Part shown: positions 1 through 5,525 of the stretch, piece by piece
Layout: the number at the start of each line of letters is the position of its first letter
How positions within the stretch are numbered: position 1 is the first letter of the stretch
DNA from: Candidatus Odinarchaeota archaeon
Lineage (GTDB): Archaea > Asgardarchaeota > JAGGXT01
NCBI GenBank assembly: GCA_021162905.1
Contig: JAGGXT010000368.1
Location: 1-5,525 of the forward strand
DNA: 5,525 nucleotides
Direction: 5' to 3'
Notes under the pieces: model-generated
Seen by the model: only the letters and a program-made list of their open reading frames with translations
Database searches by the model: none
Told to the model about the DNA's origin: nothing
Program-made: the position numbers and the translations under genes

Positions 1-48
1 ATATTGATATTTTTAATTTTTTAAACTGTATAGCGAGAATAATGCTGC

Positions 49-325
49 ATGGCATTAACTAAAAGACAGATTAAATTTTCTTATAACTTTTATAACTACT
101 TTAGCCTTGCTATGAAAAGAATAATTTCTAATTTCACAGAGTATCGTTACGTTGGAATGGGTAGTGGAGGCTACACCCCTGAATCAACAGTAAATTCATG
201 GATTCTAATGTTATCCAACTTTTAGGAGTTAAATACAATATTGCACTTGGTGACAAAACTGAAGGGGATTAGAACATATAAAAGCAAAAATAGAAAGGCT
301 TAAAGAATTAGTTGATTGGTTTTAA
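49..325 (+). pseudogene. Possible decayed or frameshifted small gene, function unknown
   Basis: No intact gene is present in positions 1-372, but the plus strand carries coding-like sequence spread over three frames. Frame A runs from ATG 49 (or ATG 112) to TAG 223-225 and includes the segment YRYVGMGSGGYTPESTVN. Frame B runs through 198-272 (MDSNVIQLLGVKYNIALGD, then KTEGD and a stop). Frame C runs through 263-325 and ends in LEHIKAKIERLKELVDWF and TAA. Adding one base near 195-197 and one near 268-270 would join them into a single product of about 92 residues with an amphipathic C-terminal helix. Both lesions have the same sign (one base lost), which fits either gene decay or sequencing errors. 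I do not recognise the family. The order GSGG...ST, then LG, then a terminal helix faintly recalls the C-terminal part of flavodoxin-like FMN reductases, but this is a guess. Residues before ATG 112 look poor in coding character, so the 5' end may also be missing. Confidence 0.35.
81..97 (+). promoter_or_regulatory. TATA-like tandem octamer ahead of the broken left-edge gene
   Basis: The octamer TTATAACT occurs twice, at 81-88 and 90-97, separated by one base. The first copy is centred about 27 bases before ATG 112, the distance expected between an archaeal TATA box and the transcription start of a leaderless message. No ribosome-binding site precedes ATG 112, which agrees with leaderless initiation. 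It could also be chance in AT-rich DNA, and its gene appears broken. Confidence 0.22.
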
Positions 326-333
326 AGACATAC

Positions 334-356
334 AAAAAAATTGATAGAAAAAGAAA
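334..356 (-). terminator. T-tract terminator for the cysteine hydrolase gene
   Basis: Read on the minus strand just after the hydrolase stop codon, this stretch gives TTT, C, TTTTT, then after seven bases a run of seven T. Closely spaced T runs without a strong hairpin are the usual intrinsic termination signal in archaea. It lies between the convergent end of the broken plus-strand gene (325) and the end of the hydrolase gene (373), where a minus-strand terminator is expected. Confidence 0.5.
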
Positions 357-372
357 GTATATAGTAACAAAT

Positions 373-921
373 TTATGAAATTCCTAGGAGAAGATTTTTA
401 ACCTCTTCTGTTGTCATAATTTTTGCACCGTAAAGTTTTTTCATGGTCTCCAAAGCATTCTTATGTTTTTCTTCATCTATATCCGCAGTAGCATCTGAGA
501 CAACAATTATTTTCCAACCTCTATAGAAAGCATCAGCTGCTGTATGTTGCACACAAATGGAGGTGGCAACTCCTGTTAAGATAACAGTATCGACCTCGGA
601 GAGCCTCAGAATGCCCTCTAAATCCGTGTTGAAGAACCCGCTATAAGTACGTTTTTCAACTATGTAATCACTCTCTTCAACTTCAAAATCTGGAATCACC
701 TTTGCACTATCTGATCCCTTTACAGCGTGTGGTCCCCAGACTTCCAACTCGGGATCTCCAACCTCATGAGCATCGTTCGTAAATATAACTGGCAATCCTT
801 TATCCCTAGCTATTTTTAGTAGTTCCTTGATTTTTGGAATTATCTTTTCCGCATTTTTTACGGCAAGAGATCCATAAACAAATTCAATAATCATATCAAT
901 TACTATAAGTGCGGCTTTCAT
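373..921 (-). CDS. Nicotinamidase/isochorismatase-family cysteine hydrolase
   Basis: A complete 182-residue cytoplasmic enzyme of the isochorismatase-like hydrolase fold. The catalytic triad of the family is visible: Asp9 in the first strand (LIVIDM), Lys90 in VEKRTYSGF, and the nucleophile Cys123 in GVATSICVQHTAADAF, preceded by the Val-Ala pair that forms the conserved cis peptide. Asp50, His52 (NDAH) and His65 (WGPHAV) match the metal-binding Asp-x-His...His site of nicotinamidases such as Pyrococcus PH999. This favours hydrolysis of nicotinamide to nicotinate and ammonia (NAD salvage) over true isochorismatase activity, which lacks that metal site. The length is typical. The ATG at 921 is supported by GAGGTGATC three bases upstream. 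Archaea often carry several paralogues with this motif set and no known substrate, so the family is certain but nicotinamide as substrate is only likely. It lies 119 bp downstream of btpA on the same strand and may be partly co-transcribed with it. Confidence 0.93.
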   Translation of the reverse strand: MKAALIVIDMIIEFVYGSLAVKNAEKIIPKIKELLKIARDKGLPVIFTNDAHEVGDPELEVWGPHAVKGSDSAKVIPDFEVEESDYIVEKRTYSGFFNTDLEGILRLSEVDTVILTGVATSICVQHTAADAFYRGWKIIVVSDATADIDEEKHKNALETMKKLYGAKIMTTEEVKNLLLGIS

Positions 922-923
922 AT

Positions 924-932
924 GATCACCTC
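924..932 (-). promoter_or_regulatory. Strong ribosome-binding site of the cysteine hydrolase gene
   Basis: On the minus strand the sequence is GAGGTGATC, followed by AT and the start codon ATG. It is a nine-base match to the complement of the archaeal 16S rRNA 3' tail and fixes the start at 921. Its presence means the message has a leader and is not leaderless. Confidence 0.75.
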
Positions 933-975
933 GAGAATGAGAACAGTGCTTGTATTAAATTATTGATGTAAGTTG

Positions 976-983
976 CTTATATC
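976..983 (-). promoter_or_regulatory. Candidate TATA box for the cysteine hydrolase gene
   Basis: The minus strand reads GATATAAG, centred near 980. A start of transcription 26-27 bases downstream would fall near 954 and leave a leader of about 33 bases that includes the ribosome-binding site. A second AT-rich candidate (TAATTTAATA, 953-962) is too close, because it would place the transcript start inside the ribosome-binding site. The assignment rests only on spacing and base composition. Confidence 0.35.
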
Positions 984-1040
984 ATTTGCTTTTTAGGAGA
1001 AATATTAGTTTTTGATAATGTGTAGTAAAATAGTATCTCA

Positions 1041-1838
1041 CTATCGAAGTTCATCTATAATCGAAACAAGTTTTCTAACTCTTCCTATATCAACTGGATT
1101 TTCAAGGATTCCATCTTTTTTAAAAAACGAGCCTATAATCGCTCCATCAGCAATTTCAATAAGGTCCTTTGCATTATTCTCATTAACTCCACTTCCAATT
1201 AAGATAGGAATATTTTTAATTTTCTCTTTTAACCCTTTAATTAGTTGAATATCTGGAGGACTCCCAGTTTTTGCCCCTGAGACTATAATAGCATCCGCCA
1301 ATCCACGATATGCGGCATCTTCGGCTTCCAAATATACCGGTCTATCATATAGGGGTGATGCGTATTTTACACGAATATCTGCAAAGATTTTAATATCCAC
1401 ACCTAAGAAGGCTCTATATCTTAATAGTTCATGCGCGTTGGCCTCTATAATACCTTGGTCCGTTACATAAGCTCCAATTAGAATATTTGTCCGTATAAAT
1501 CTGCCTCCTATAGTATATGCTATCGCCATCGCAGCAATGGAATCCCTACGGAGAACATTTATCCCAATGGGTATGCTAACAACTTCTGCAACCTTTGAAG
1601 CTACAAATGTCATACTGGCTATAGTCTCTGGAGGAACCTTAGTAGGATAGTATGGAACATCATTTATATTTTCTATTATAATACCATCAACACCACCGTC
1701 TTCTAAAGCCCTTGCATCATGTATAGCCCTATCGATAACCTTTTTTAATTGACCATCATACTTCGGGCTTCCGGGTAGTGGCAAAAGATGAACCATGCCG
1801 ATAATTGGTTTTTTTCTCGCAAATAAATTTACTAGCAT
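1041..1838 (-). CDS. btpA: BtpA-family TIM-barrel protein
   Basis: A complete 265-residue protein of the BtpA/SgcQ family (PF03437), predicted to be a soluble TIM barrel. Hallmarks in order: GMVHLLPLPGSP (residues 14-25), GGVDGIIIENINDVPY (48-63), GINVLRRDS (92-100), RTN (116-118), GAYVTDQGIIE (122-132), DIRVKYASPL (154-163), SGAKTGSPPD (187-196), the phosphate-site-like GSGVNENN (215-222) and DGAIIGSFFKKDG (231-243). The C-terminal Gly-rich loops resemble the phosphate-binding loops of other TIM barrels, so a phosphorylated sugar or nucleotide-like ligand is plausible. Cyanobacterial BtpA is reported to stabilise photosystem I, and E. coli SgcQ lies in a sugar operon. Neither role transfers to an archaeon, where the activity is unknown to me. 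The ATG at 1838 gives the expected short N-terminus and has GGAGCTGA upstream. There is no signal peptide. The family call is secure; the function is open. Confidence 0.92.
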   Translation of the reverse strand: MLVNLFARKKPIIGMVHLLPLPGSPKYDGQLKKVIDRAIHDARALEDGGVDGIIIENINDVPYYPTKVPPETIASMTFVASKVAEVVSIPIGINVLRRDSIAAMAIAYTIGGRFIRTNILIGAYVTDQGIIEANAHELLRYRAFLGVDIKIFADIRVKYASPLYDRPVYLEAEDAAYRGLADAIIVSGAKTGSPPDIQLIKGLKEKIKNIPILIGSGVNENNAKDLIEIADGAIIGSFFKKDGILENPVDIGRVRKLVSIIDELR

Positions 1839-1843
1839 GTAAA

Positions 1844-1851
1844 TCAGCTCC
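1844..1851 (-). promoter_or_regulatory. Ribosome-binding site of btpA
   Basis: The minus strand reads GGAGCTGA, one mismatch from the GGAGGTGA consensus complementary to the archaeal 16S tail. The GGAG core is nine bases from the ATG. It supports 1838 as the start and a leadered transcript. Confidence 0.55.
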
Positions 1852-1879
1852 CTATGACCAACTAAAGTTATTTATTATC

Positions 1880-1908
1880 CGTATATATTACATTTTGTAT
1901 CGTATATA
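1880..1908. promoter_or_regulatory. Divergent promoter region between btpA and the TatD gene
   Basis: The 80-base gap between the two divergent genes contains CGTATATA twice, at 1880-1887 and 1901-1908, 21 bases apart start to start. TATATA is self-complementary, so each copy can act as a TATA box in either direction. The left copy, centred near 1885, would place a btpA transcript start near 1859, leaving a leader of about 20 bases that includes its ribosome-binding site. For the plus strand, the same copy would start near 1912, and the right copy near 1931, exactly at the second possible TatD start codon. No further operator-like palindrome is evident. Confidence 0.45.
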
Positions 1909-1918
1909 CTCTACGGTA

Positions 1919-2692
1919 ATGGTGCAAAATATGAATATAGAAATTCTTAGGTCTAGAAAGCCACTTTACGTTGATGCGCATACTCATTTTTATGAATATT
2001 CTGATAACCAGATAAGTGCATACTCTAAAATAGGCATCATTTTCCTTGGCGTTTCCGATGACATTGAATCATCAATGAAAACAATTGAACTTAGCAAAGT
2101 GTATCAAAACTTAATTCCTTGTATTGGAGTCCATCCTTGGACGTTCAACGAGAGAAAAATAGATATTTTATTATCTATTCAACAAATAGAATATCTAGTT
2201 AACAATTTTGACATACGATGCCTAGGCGAGGTAGGCCTCGATAAACGCTATGGATTAAAAACATACGAATTGCAGAAAGAGTTTTTCACTAAGGTACTTG
2301 AGCTTGCTTTTGAATATAGTTTGCTATTAAACCTACATACACTAGACGCTTGGAATGAAGTTTTTCAAATGGTTTGCAATGCTGGTATAAAAAAGGCTAT
2401 ATTTCATTGGTATACTGGTCCATTAAATCTGCTAGAAGAAATAACCGCGCAAGGCTATATGATAACTATTAATGCTGCTGTGACTCAACAGCCGAAACAT
2501 ATGAAAATCTTAGAAAGAGTGGCGTTAGAAAGCATCCTCACTGAAAGTGATGGTCCATATACATACCGTAACATGCAATTAGATTCTAGTCTCATTCCTA
2601 ATTTAGTTCATAAGATATCCGAAATTAAAGAGGAGGATGAATCCTATATAAAAAAGATCATTTTTGAGAATTTAAAGAAGATACTACTTTAA
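1919..2692 (+). CDS. TatD-family metal-dependent hydrolase
   Basis: A TIM-barrel amidohydrolase-superfamily protein of 257 residues (253 if it starts at ATG 1931). All expected metal ligands of TatD nucleases are present. Counting from 1919 they are His21 and His23 (VDAHTH), Glu104 (GEVGLD), His140 (NLHT), His163 (FHWYTG) and Asp211 (TESDGPY); GVHPW (70-74) is also typical. Family members are Mg-dependent 3'-5' exonucleases or DNases, with proposed roles in DNA repair and degradation. The HWYTG and ESDGPY variants replace the commoner HxFSG and ETD(S/A)P and mark a distinct branch. The start is uncertain. ATG 1919 has no ribosome-binding site. ATG 1931 is preceded by GGTG at six bases and also sits the right distance from a TATA-like box. 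The frame remains open back to ATG 1805, but that extension overlaps btpA and is not family-like. The gene is divergent from btpA and ends overlapping the stop of pmbA on the other strand. It could act on another phosphate or amide substrate. Confidence 0.88.
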   Translation: MVQNMNIEILRSRKPLYVDAHTHFYEYSDNQISAYSKIGIIFLGVSDDIESSMKTIELSKVYQNLIPCIGVHPWTFNERKIDILLSIQQIEYLVNNFDIRCLGEVGLDKRYGLKTYELQKEFFTKVLELAFEYSLLLNLHTLDAWNEVFQMVCNAGIKKAIFHWYTGPLNLLEEITAQGYMITINAAVTQQPKHMKILERVALESILTESDGPYTYRNMQLDSSLIPNLVHKISEIKEEDESYIKKIIFENLKKILL

Positions 2693-4053
2693 GCAACAGT
2701 AATATTTTCGAACGCAATTGATGGTATTTTCCCGACTGGCAGAAGAATAGCATCACCCGCTATGTCAATAATGTTTTCTAATATCTTATAAAAATTCCCA
2801 GCTAATGTAACTGATTCTAATGGCGTTAATTTTCCATTTTCCCATAAAAATGCATTTGGTGCTACAATTGAAAAGTCGCCTGTCTCTCTATTTGAATGAC
2901 CAACCCCTAGAATCATTGTTTTTACAACAATAGCTTTATCAAATGATTCTATAAAGGATTTGAAGTCTTTCGTACCATCTGGAATAATTATGTTGTTGAA
3001 ATTCACATCAATAGTATTATTAAATGGTTCAGTACCGAATCTCGAAACTCTTGAGGCGTTTCCCGTTGGCTCTTTACCAAGTTTATATGCACTATATGTA
3101 TCATGTATAAATGATTTAAGCACTCCCTTTTCAATGAGCACGTTTTTCATCTTTGGTATACCTTCATGATCGATCTTTGTAGTATTTATCCCCTCTGGAA
3201 GTTGCCCATCATCAATTATTGTGAGTTTGCTATCAGCAACTTTAGCATTTTCTTTATCAGAGTAATATGAACTCTTAAGCATAGCATTTCTTCCAGAAAG
3301 TCCAAAAGTCAAGATATGATTTATCAATAAGGATAATGGTCTATTTTCAATAATTACTGGAATCTTAACCTTTTCTTTTAATTTTCTTGCACCAAGACTT
3401 TCTATTGCTCTTTTAGCCGCACTTTCAGCTATTTTGCTAAAATCTGGCACTTTCCTGCTTACAATGTAATCAAATCCACTTTTACTTTCTGTCTCTGTTT
3501 TTGCTATGCCGTATATCCAACCAGTAATTTCAGCATTTTCAGCCCAGTCATCGATACCCTGAGAATTTGCCACGGCAAAAAGCTCATAAGATTTTTCAAT
3601 TCCACCTTCCACGGCCTTTATTCTAGAGTCATATCTTATTATTTCATCCTTTAAACTAACAACAGCTTTTAGTAATTCTTCTGATGAAAGCTGAGATAGT
3701 TCATCGTCAATAATTCCATTTTTGCTCTCACGTTTTATTGGACTTGCGAGTTTTGTGAAATCTTTATCCTCTAAAGTAAGGTTTGCAAGCTCAATTGCAC
3801 TTTTTGCGGTGTTCTCTATAACAGAATCCTCTATACTTGATGCACTTGCAAATCCAATCTTTTTCCCTTTTACAACACGAATGCCAATTCCCATAGGATT
3901 TTTTTGGGTGATTTGAATTATAGGGCCTTCCATGAAAACACGTATTGATTGTGCTGTATAGATGAATGCTTCCGCATCATCTGCACCATTTATGAGTGCT
4001 TTTTCCACAGCACTTTCAGCAATAGATAAGAGGTCATGGCCGTTTAGCATCAT
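2689..4053 (-). CDS. pmbA: PmbA/TldE, non-catalytic partner of the TldD protease
   Basis: A complete 454-residue member of the PmbA/TldD family (U62 peptidase superfamily), cytoplasmic, with no signal peptide. It has the N-terminal domain with FMEGPIIQITQ and GIGIRVVKGKKIGFAS (residues 40-70), the central VEGGIEKSYE (148-157), and the C-terminal barrel motifs DHEGIPKMKNVLIEKGVLKSF (295-315), EPTGNASR (328-335) and GVGHSNRETGDFSIVAP (383-399). The HExxxH zinc motif of TldD is absent at the equivalent place (near 236-250), and there is no late metal-binding cysteine. This is normal for TldE subunits and not a lesion. Known TldD/TldE pairs form a heterodimer with an internal chamber that cleaves short or unfolded peptides. 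It lies two bases downstream of tldD, with its ribosome-binding site inside the tldD tail, so translation is probably coupled. The first two codons are both ATG (4053 and 4050); spacing from GGAGGTGA favours 4053. Confidence 0.94.
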   Translation of the reverse strand: MMLNGHDLLSIAESAVEKALINGADDAEAFIYTAQSIRVFMEGPIIQITQKNPMGIGIRVVKGKKIGFASASSIEDSVIENTAKSAIELANLTLEDKDFTKLASPIKRESKNGIIDDELSQLSSEELLKAVVSLKDEIIRYDSRIKAVEGGIEKSYELFAVANSQGIDDWAENAEITGWIYGIAKTETESKSGFDYIVSRKVPDFSKIAESAAKRAIESLGARKLKEKVKIPVIIENRPLSLLINHILTFGLSGRNAMLKSSYYSDKENAKVADSKLTIIDDGQLPEGINTTKIDHEGIPKMKNVLIEKGVLKSFIHDTYSAYKLGKEPTGNASRVSRFGTEPFNNTIDVNFNNIIIPDGTKDFKSFIESFDKAIVVKTMILGVGHSNRETGDFSIVAPNAFLWENGKLTPLESVTLAGNFYKILENIIDIAGDAILLPVGKIPSIAFENITVA

Positions 4054-4055
4054 TA

Positions 4056-5459
4056 TTATTCACCTCCGAATTTTACATTATTTGCAATTAAATGTGGGCC
4101 TCCTAATCCAACAGGAAGTGGATATTGCCCACCTTTACCACACCCACCAAAGTATGATGTTTTTATTTTTAGGTCATTAAATGCTACTTCTACATTTTTC
4201 AGGAAATCTAGGATATGCCCTATTAATGAAACTTCTCTATATTTTTCCTTTATCTCACCATTCTCGATTAGATAGGCATATGATGCTTTAAACATAAATG
4301 TTCCGTCCTCATTTACTTGACCACCAAGGGAATCAACAGCGTATATTCCATTTTTTAGAACTTCAAATTTTTCTTCTATATTTACATCACCTGGAGCAAA
4401 ATACGTATTTCTCATTCTCGGTATTGGTGGATACCTAGTATCCACGGCTCTTGCGTTTCCCGTAGGCTCCATATCTAAAATTCTTGCAGTTTGCCTTGTA
4501 AGTAAATAACCATTTAAAGTACCATTTTTTAATAATATCGTTTTCTTGGTTGACACTCCCTCATCATCAACAGGCAACCAGAAACCACCTCTCTCTGGTA
4601 CACCTTCATCAATTATTGTCGTTGCATCCGATCCAAGCTTTTCGCCTAGCCTCCCTGATAAAGGACTTAAATTAGCTACTACAAAGTCCGCTTCCGTCAA
4701 ATGCCCGAAACTTTCATGAGCCAGAACTCCAACTAGATCATTATGTATGAGAGCTCTAAATTTTCCAGCTGGGGCTGCCTTAGCTTTTAGTTTCATATTT
4801 GCAACTTCTGCAACCTCTCTTCCTAAATTTTCAGCTTGTGTACCGTCTTTAAAGAACTCAAATCCGTATACGCCACCTTTGCTATCCCTATGTGATGCAA
4901 TTATTCCATTTTCTTTCTCGACAATGATAGTTGCAATTCCAGTCAATGTGAAATGATAAACCTGCTTTATGTCTTCTATATTCATAAAATATCGTTTTCC
5001 GTACTTCTCTCCGTACGTTGCATCTATAAGCACTGCTTTTTTAGCGATCTCTTTGGCTGTTTGATAAATAATATCTATTTGCTCTTTTTTCTTATCCATA
5101 GGAACTTTATCAAATCTTATTTTAAGAGTAGGTGGTATGAACTCTCCTGAAATCATTTTTACTTCAGCGAGTTGAGTCGGCATTTTTATATGCTCTGAAG
5201 CTACTTTTGCTGTTTTAAAAGAGTTTTCTACGACTCTTTCAATTTCCGCTTTCGTTAGATTTGACGTATATGCATAAGCTTCGGCACCCTTATAAATAAC
5301 TCTAACGCCGAGCCCAATCTGCCTCCTATTAACAGTTCTCTTAATGATACCATTTTTAGATTGAATCTCGAAAATGTTTATGTTCTCGCCACGAGCATCA
5401 ATATATGGTATGCGTAGCTTTTCTGCCACTCTAATTGCATATTCTAATAAATCTTCCAT
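4056..5459 (-). CDS. tldD: TldD metalloprotease, catalytic subunit
   Basis: A complete 467-residue TldD, close to the usual family length. The zinc site is intact: HESFGH at residues 248-253 provides His248, catalytic Glu249 and His253, and Cys440 in FGGCGKGGQ corresponds to the late cysteine ligand of E. coli TldD. Other family blocks are SGRLGEKLGS (268-277), IDEGVPERGG (283-292), DDEGVSTKKTILLKNG (298-313), EPTGNARAVD (331-340) and VDSLGGQV (375-382). With TldE it forms a heterodimeric peptidase. In E. coli this removes the leader of microcin B17 and degrades the CcdA antitoxin; a Sulfolobus homologue has, as I recall, been described as a zinc-dependent protease. The archaeal substrates are not evident here, and no peptide-modification genes lie alongside. 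It is the first gene of the tldD-pmbA operon. ATG 5459 has GAGGG six bases upstream. The last codons (FGGE) overlap the pmbA ribosome-binding site. Confidence 0.96.
   Translation of the reverse strand: MEDLLEYAIRVAEKLRIPYIDARGENINIFEIQSKNGIIKRTVNRRQIGLGVRVIYKGAEAYAYTSNLTKAEIERVVENSFKTAKVASEHIKMPTQLAEVKMISGEFIPPTLKIRFDKVPMDKKKEQIDIIYQTAKEIAKKAVLIDATYGEKYGKRYFMNIEDIKQVYHFTLTGIATIIVEKENGIIASHRDSKGGVYGFEFFKDGTQAENLGREVAEVANMKLKAKAAPAGKFRALIHNDLVGVLAHESFGHLTEADFVVANLSPLSGRLGEKLGSDATTIIDEGVPERGGFWLPVDDEGVSTKKTILLKNGTLNGYLLTRQTARILDMEPTGNARAVDTRYPPIPRMRNTYFAPGDVNIEEKFEVLKNGIYAVDSLGGQVNEDGTFMFKASYAYLIENGEIKEKYREVSLIGHILDFLKNVEVAFNDLKIKTSYFGGCGKGGQYPLPVGLGGPHLIANNVKFGGE
4060..4067 (-). promoter_or_regulatory. 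Ribosome-binding site of pmbA inside the end of tldD
   Basis: The minus strand reads GGAGGTGA, six bases before the pmbA start at 4053. It is a full match to the archaeal consensus. It also encodes the last residues of TldD, so ribosomes ending tldD finish right at the entry site for pmbA, which would help produce the two subunits in equal amounts. Confidence 0.8.
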
Positions 5460-5465
5460 TATTAT

Positions 5466-5470
5466 CCCTC
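5466..5470 (-). promoter_or_regulatory. Ribosome-binding site of tldD
   Basis: The minus strand reads GAGGG, followed by ATAATA and the ATG at 5459. The six-base spacing is the same as for pmbA, which supports this start codon. Confidence 0.6.
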
Positions 5471-5503
5471 AGATAAATAAGTATTTTAAAATTAAGATAC
5501 TTT

Positions 5504-5513
5504 GTATTTATAG
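5504..5513 (-). promoter_or_regulatory. Candidate TATA box of the tldD-pmbA operon
   Basis: The minus strand reads CTATAAATAC, close to an archaeal TATA box, centred near 5508. Transcription starting 26-27 bases downstream (about 5482) would give a leader of about 22 bases containing the tldD ribosome-binding site. A nearer AT run (TTTTAAAATAC, 5480-5490) would give a leaderless message and so conflicts with the presence of that site. Confidence 0.5.
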
Positions 5514-5525
5514 ATTGTTTTAAGA

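Noticed and set aside
1012..1248. Open plus-strand frame of 78 codons opposite btpA
   Set aside because: It lies antisense to a well-supported gene, has Ser/Phe/Ile-rich composition typical of reverse-strand reading, and has no ribosome-binding site.
1805..1918. A 38-codon N-terminal extension of the TatD protein, hydrophobic and starting at ATG 1805
   Set aside because: It overlaps the start of btpA on the other strand, covers the promoter region, has Ile/Tyr-rich composition unlike coding sequence, and TatD proteins normally begin just before the HxH motif.
2227..2240. Short perfect hairpin CGAGG-TAGG-CCTCG
   Set aside because: A five-base stem inside the conserved GEVGLD coding block of TatD; the protein constraint explains it and no T run follows.
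3304..3348. Absence of HExxxH in the TldE protein, considered as a broken protease
   Set aside because: TldE/PmbA subunits normally lack the zinc motif; the catalytic site is supplied by TldD, which is intact here.
2960..4180. Plus-strand open frames at 2960-3169, 3722-3916 and 3962-4180
   Set aside because: All are antisense to tldD or pmbA, whose family motifs run continuously through these positions.
4747..5150. Plus-strand open frames at 4747-4956 and 4953-5150
   Set aside because: They are antisense to tldD, lack recognisable motifs, and their low-complexity hydrophobic composition reflects the opposite strand.
1..5525. CRISPR repeats, tRNA or rRNA genes, insertion sequences and terminal inverted repeats
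   Set aside because: I read both strands for evenly spaced repeats, tRNA arms (GGTTCGAATC-like) and transposase motifs and saw none. A formal covariance-model scan was not possible.

Overview
The window looks like a piece of an AT-rich archaeal chromosome (about one third G+C by eye). Four observations support this: (a) protein families and motif variants typical of archaea, namely a PH999-type nicotinamidase-like hydrolase, a BtpA-family TIM barrel, and a TldD/TldE pair; (b) ribosome-binding sites matching the archaeal 16S tail (GGAGGTGATC-like) in front of all four minus-strand genes; (c) TATA-box-like sequences at plausible distances, and no bacterial -35/-10 pairs that I could recognise; (d) T-tract rather than hairpin terminators. 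A thermophilic Thermoproteota-like lineage is my best guess, but I cannot fix the genus, and a bacterial origin is not formally excluded.

Layout, left to right. Positions 1-372 hold no intact gene over 60 codons. They contain plus-strand coding-like sequence (about 49-325) that becomes one continuous reading frame of about 92 residues if two single bases are restored, so it is probably a decayed or mis-sequenced gene of unknown function. A minus-strand T-tract terminator follows in 334-356. Next come two minus-strand genes: a nicotinamidase/isochorismatase-type cysteine hydrolase (373-921) and, upstream of it, a BtpA-family protein (1041-1838). They are separated by 119 bp that probably carries a promoter. 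A short divergent control region (1839-1918) separates btpA from a plus-strand TatD-type metal-dependent hydrolase (1919 or 1931 to 2692). The TatD stop codon overlaps, on the opposite strand, the stop codon of the next gene. The rest is a two-gene minus-strand operon: tldD (4056-5459) followed two bases later by its partner pmbA/tldE (2689-4053). A promoter and ribosome-binding site sit in the last 66 bases.

How the genes work together. TldD and TldE are expected to form one heterodimeric zinc protease: TldD carries the intact HExxxH metal site and a late cysteine ligand, and TldE lacks both, as is normal. The hydrolase and BtpA genes may be co-expressed, with possible roles in NAD/nicotinamide salvage and in sugar- or nucleotide-related metabolism, but the sequence does not prove a shared pathway. 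TatD faces the Tld operon tail-to-tail with no space for separate terminators, so the two transcripts probably overlap. I see no mobile element, CRISPR array, tRNA or rRNA. Apart from the broken gene at the left edge, this looks like ordinary housekeeping archaeal sequence, and I found no convincing new multi-gene system.
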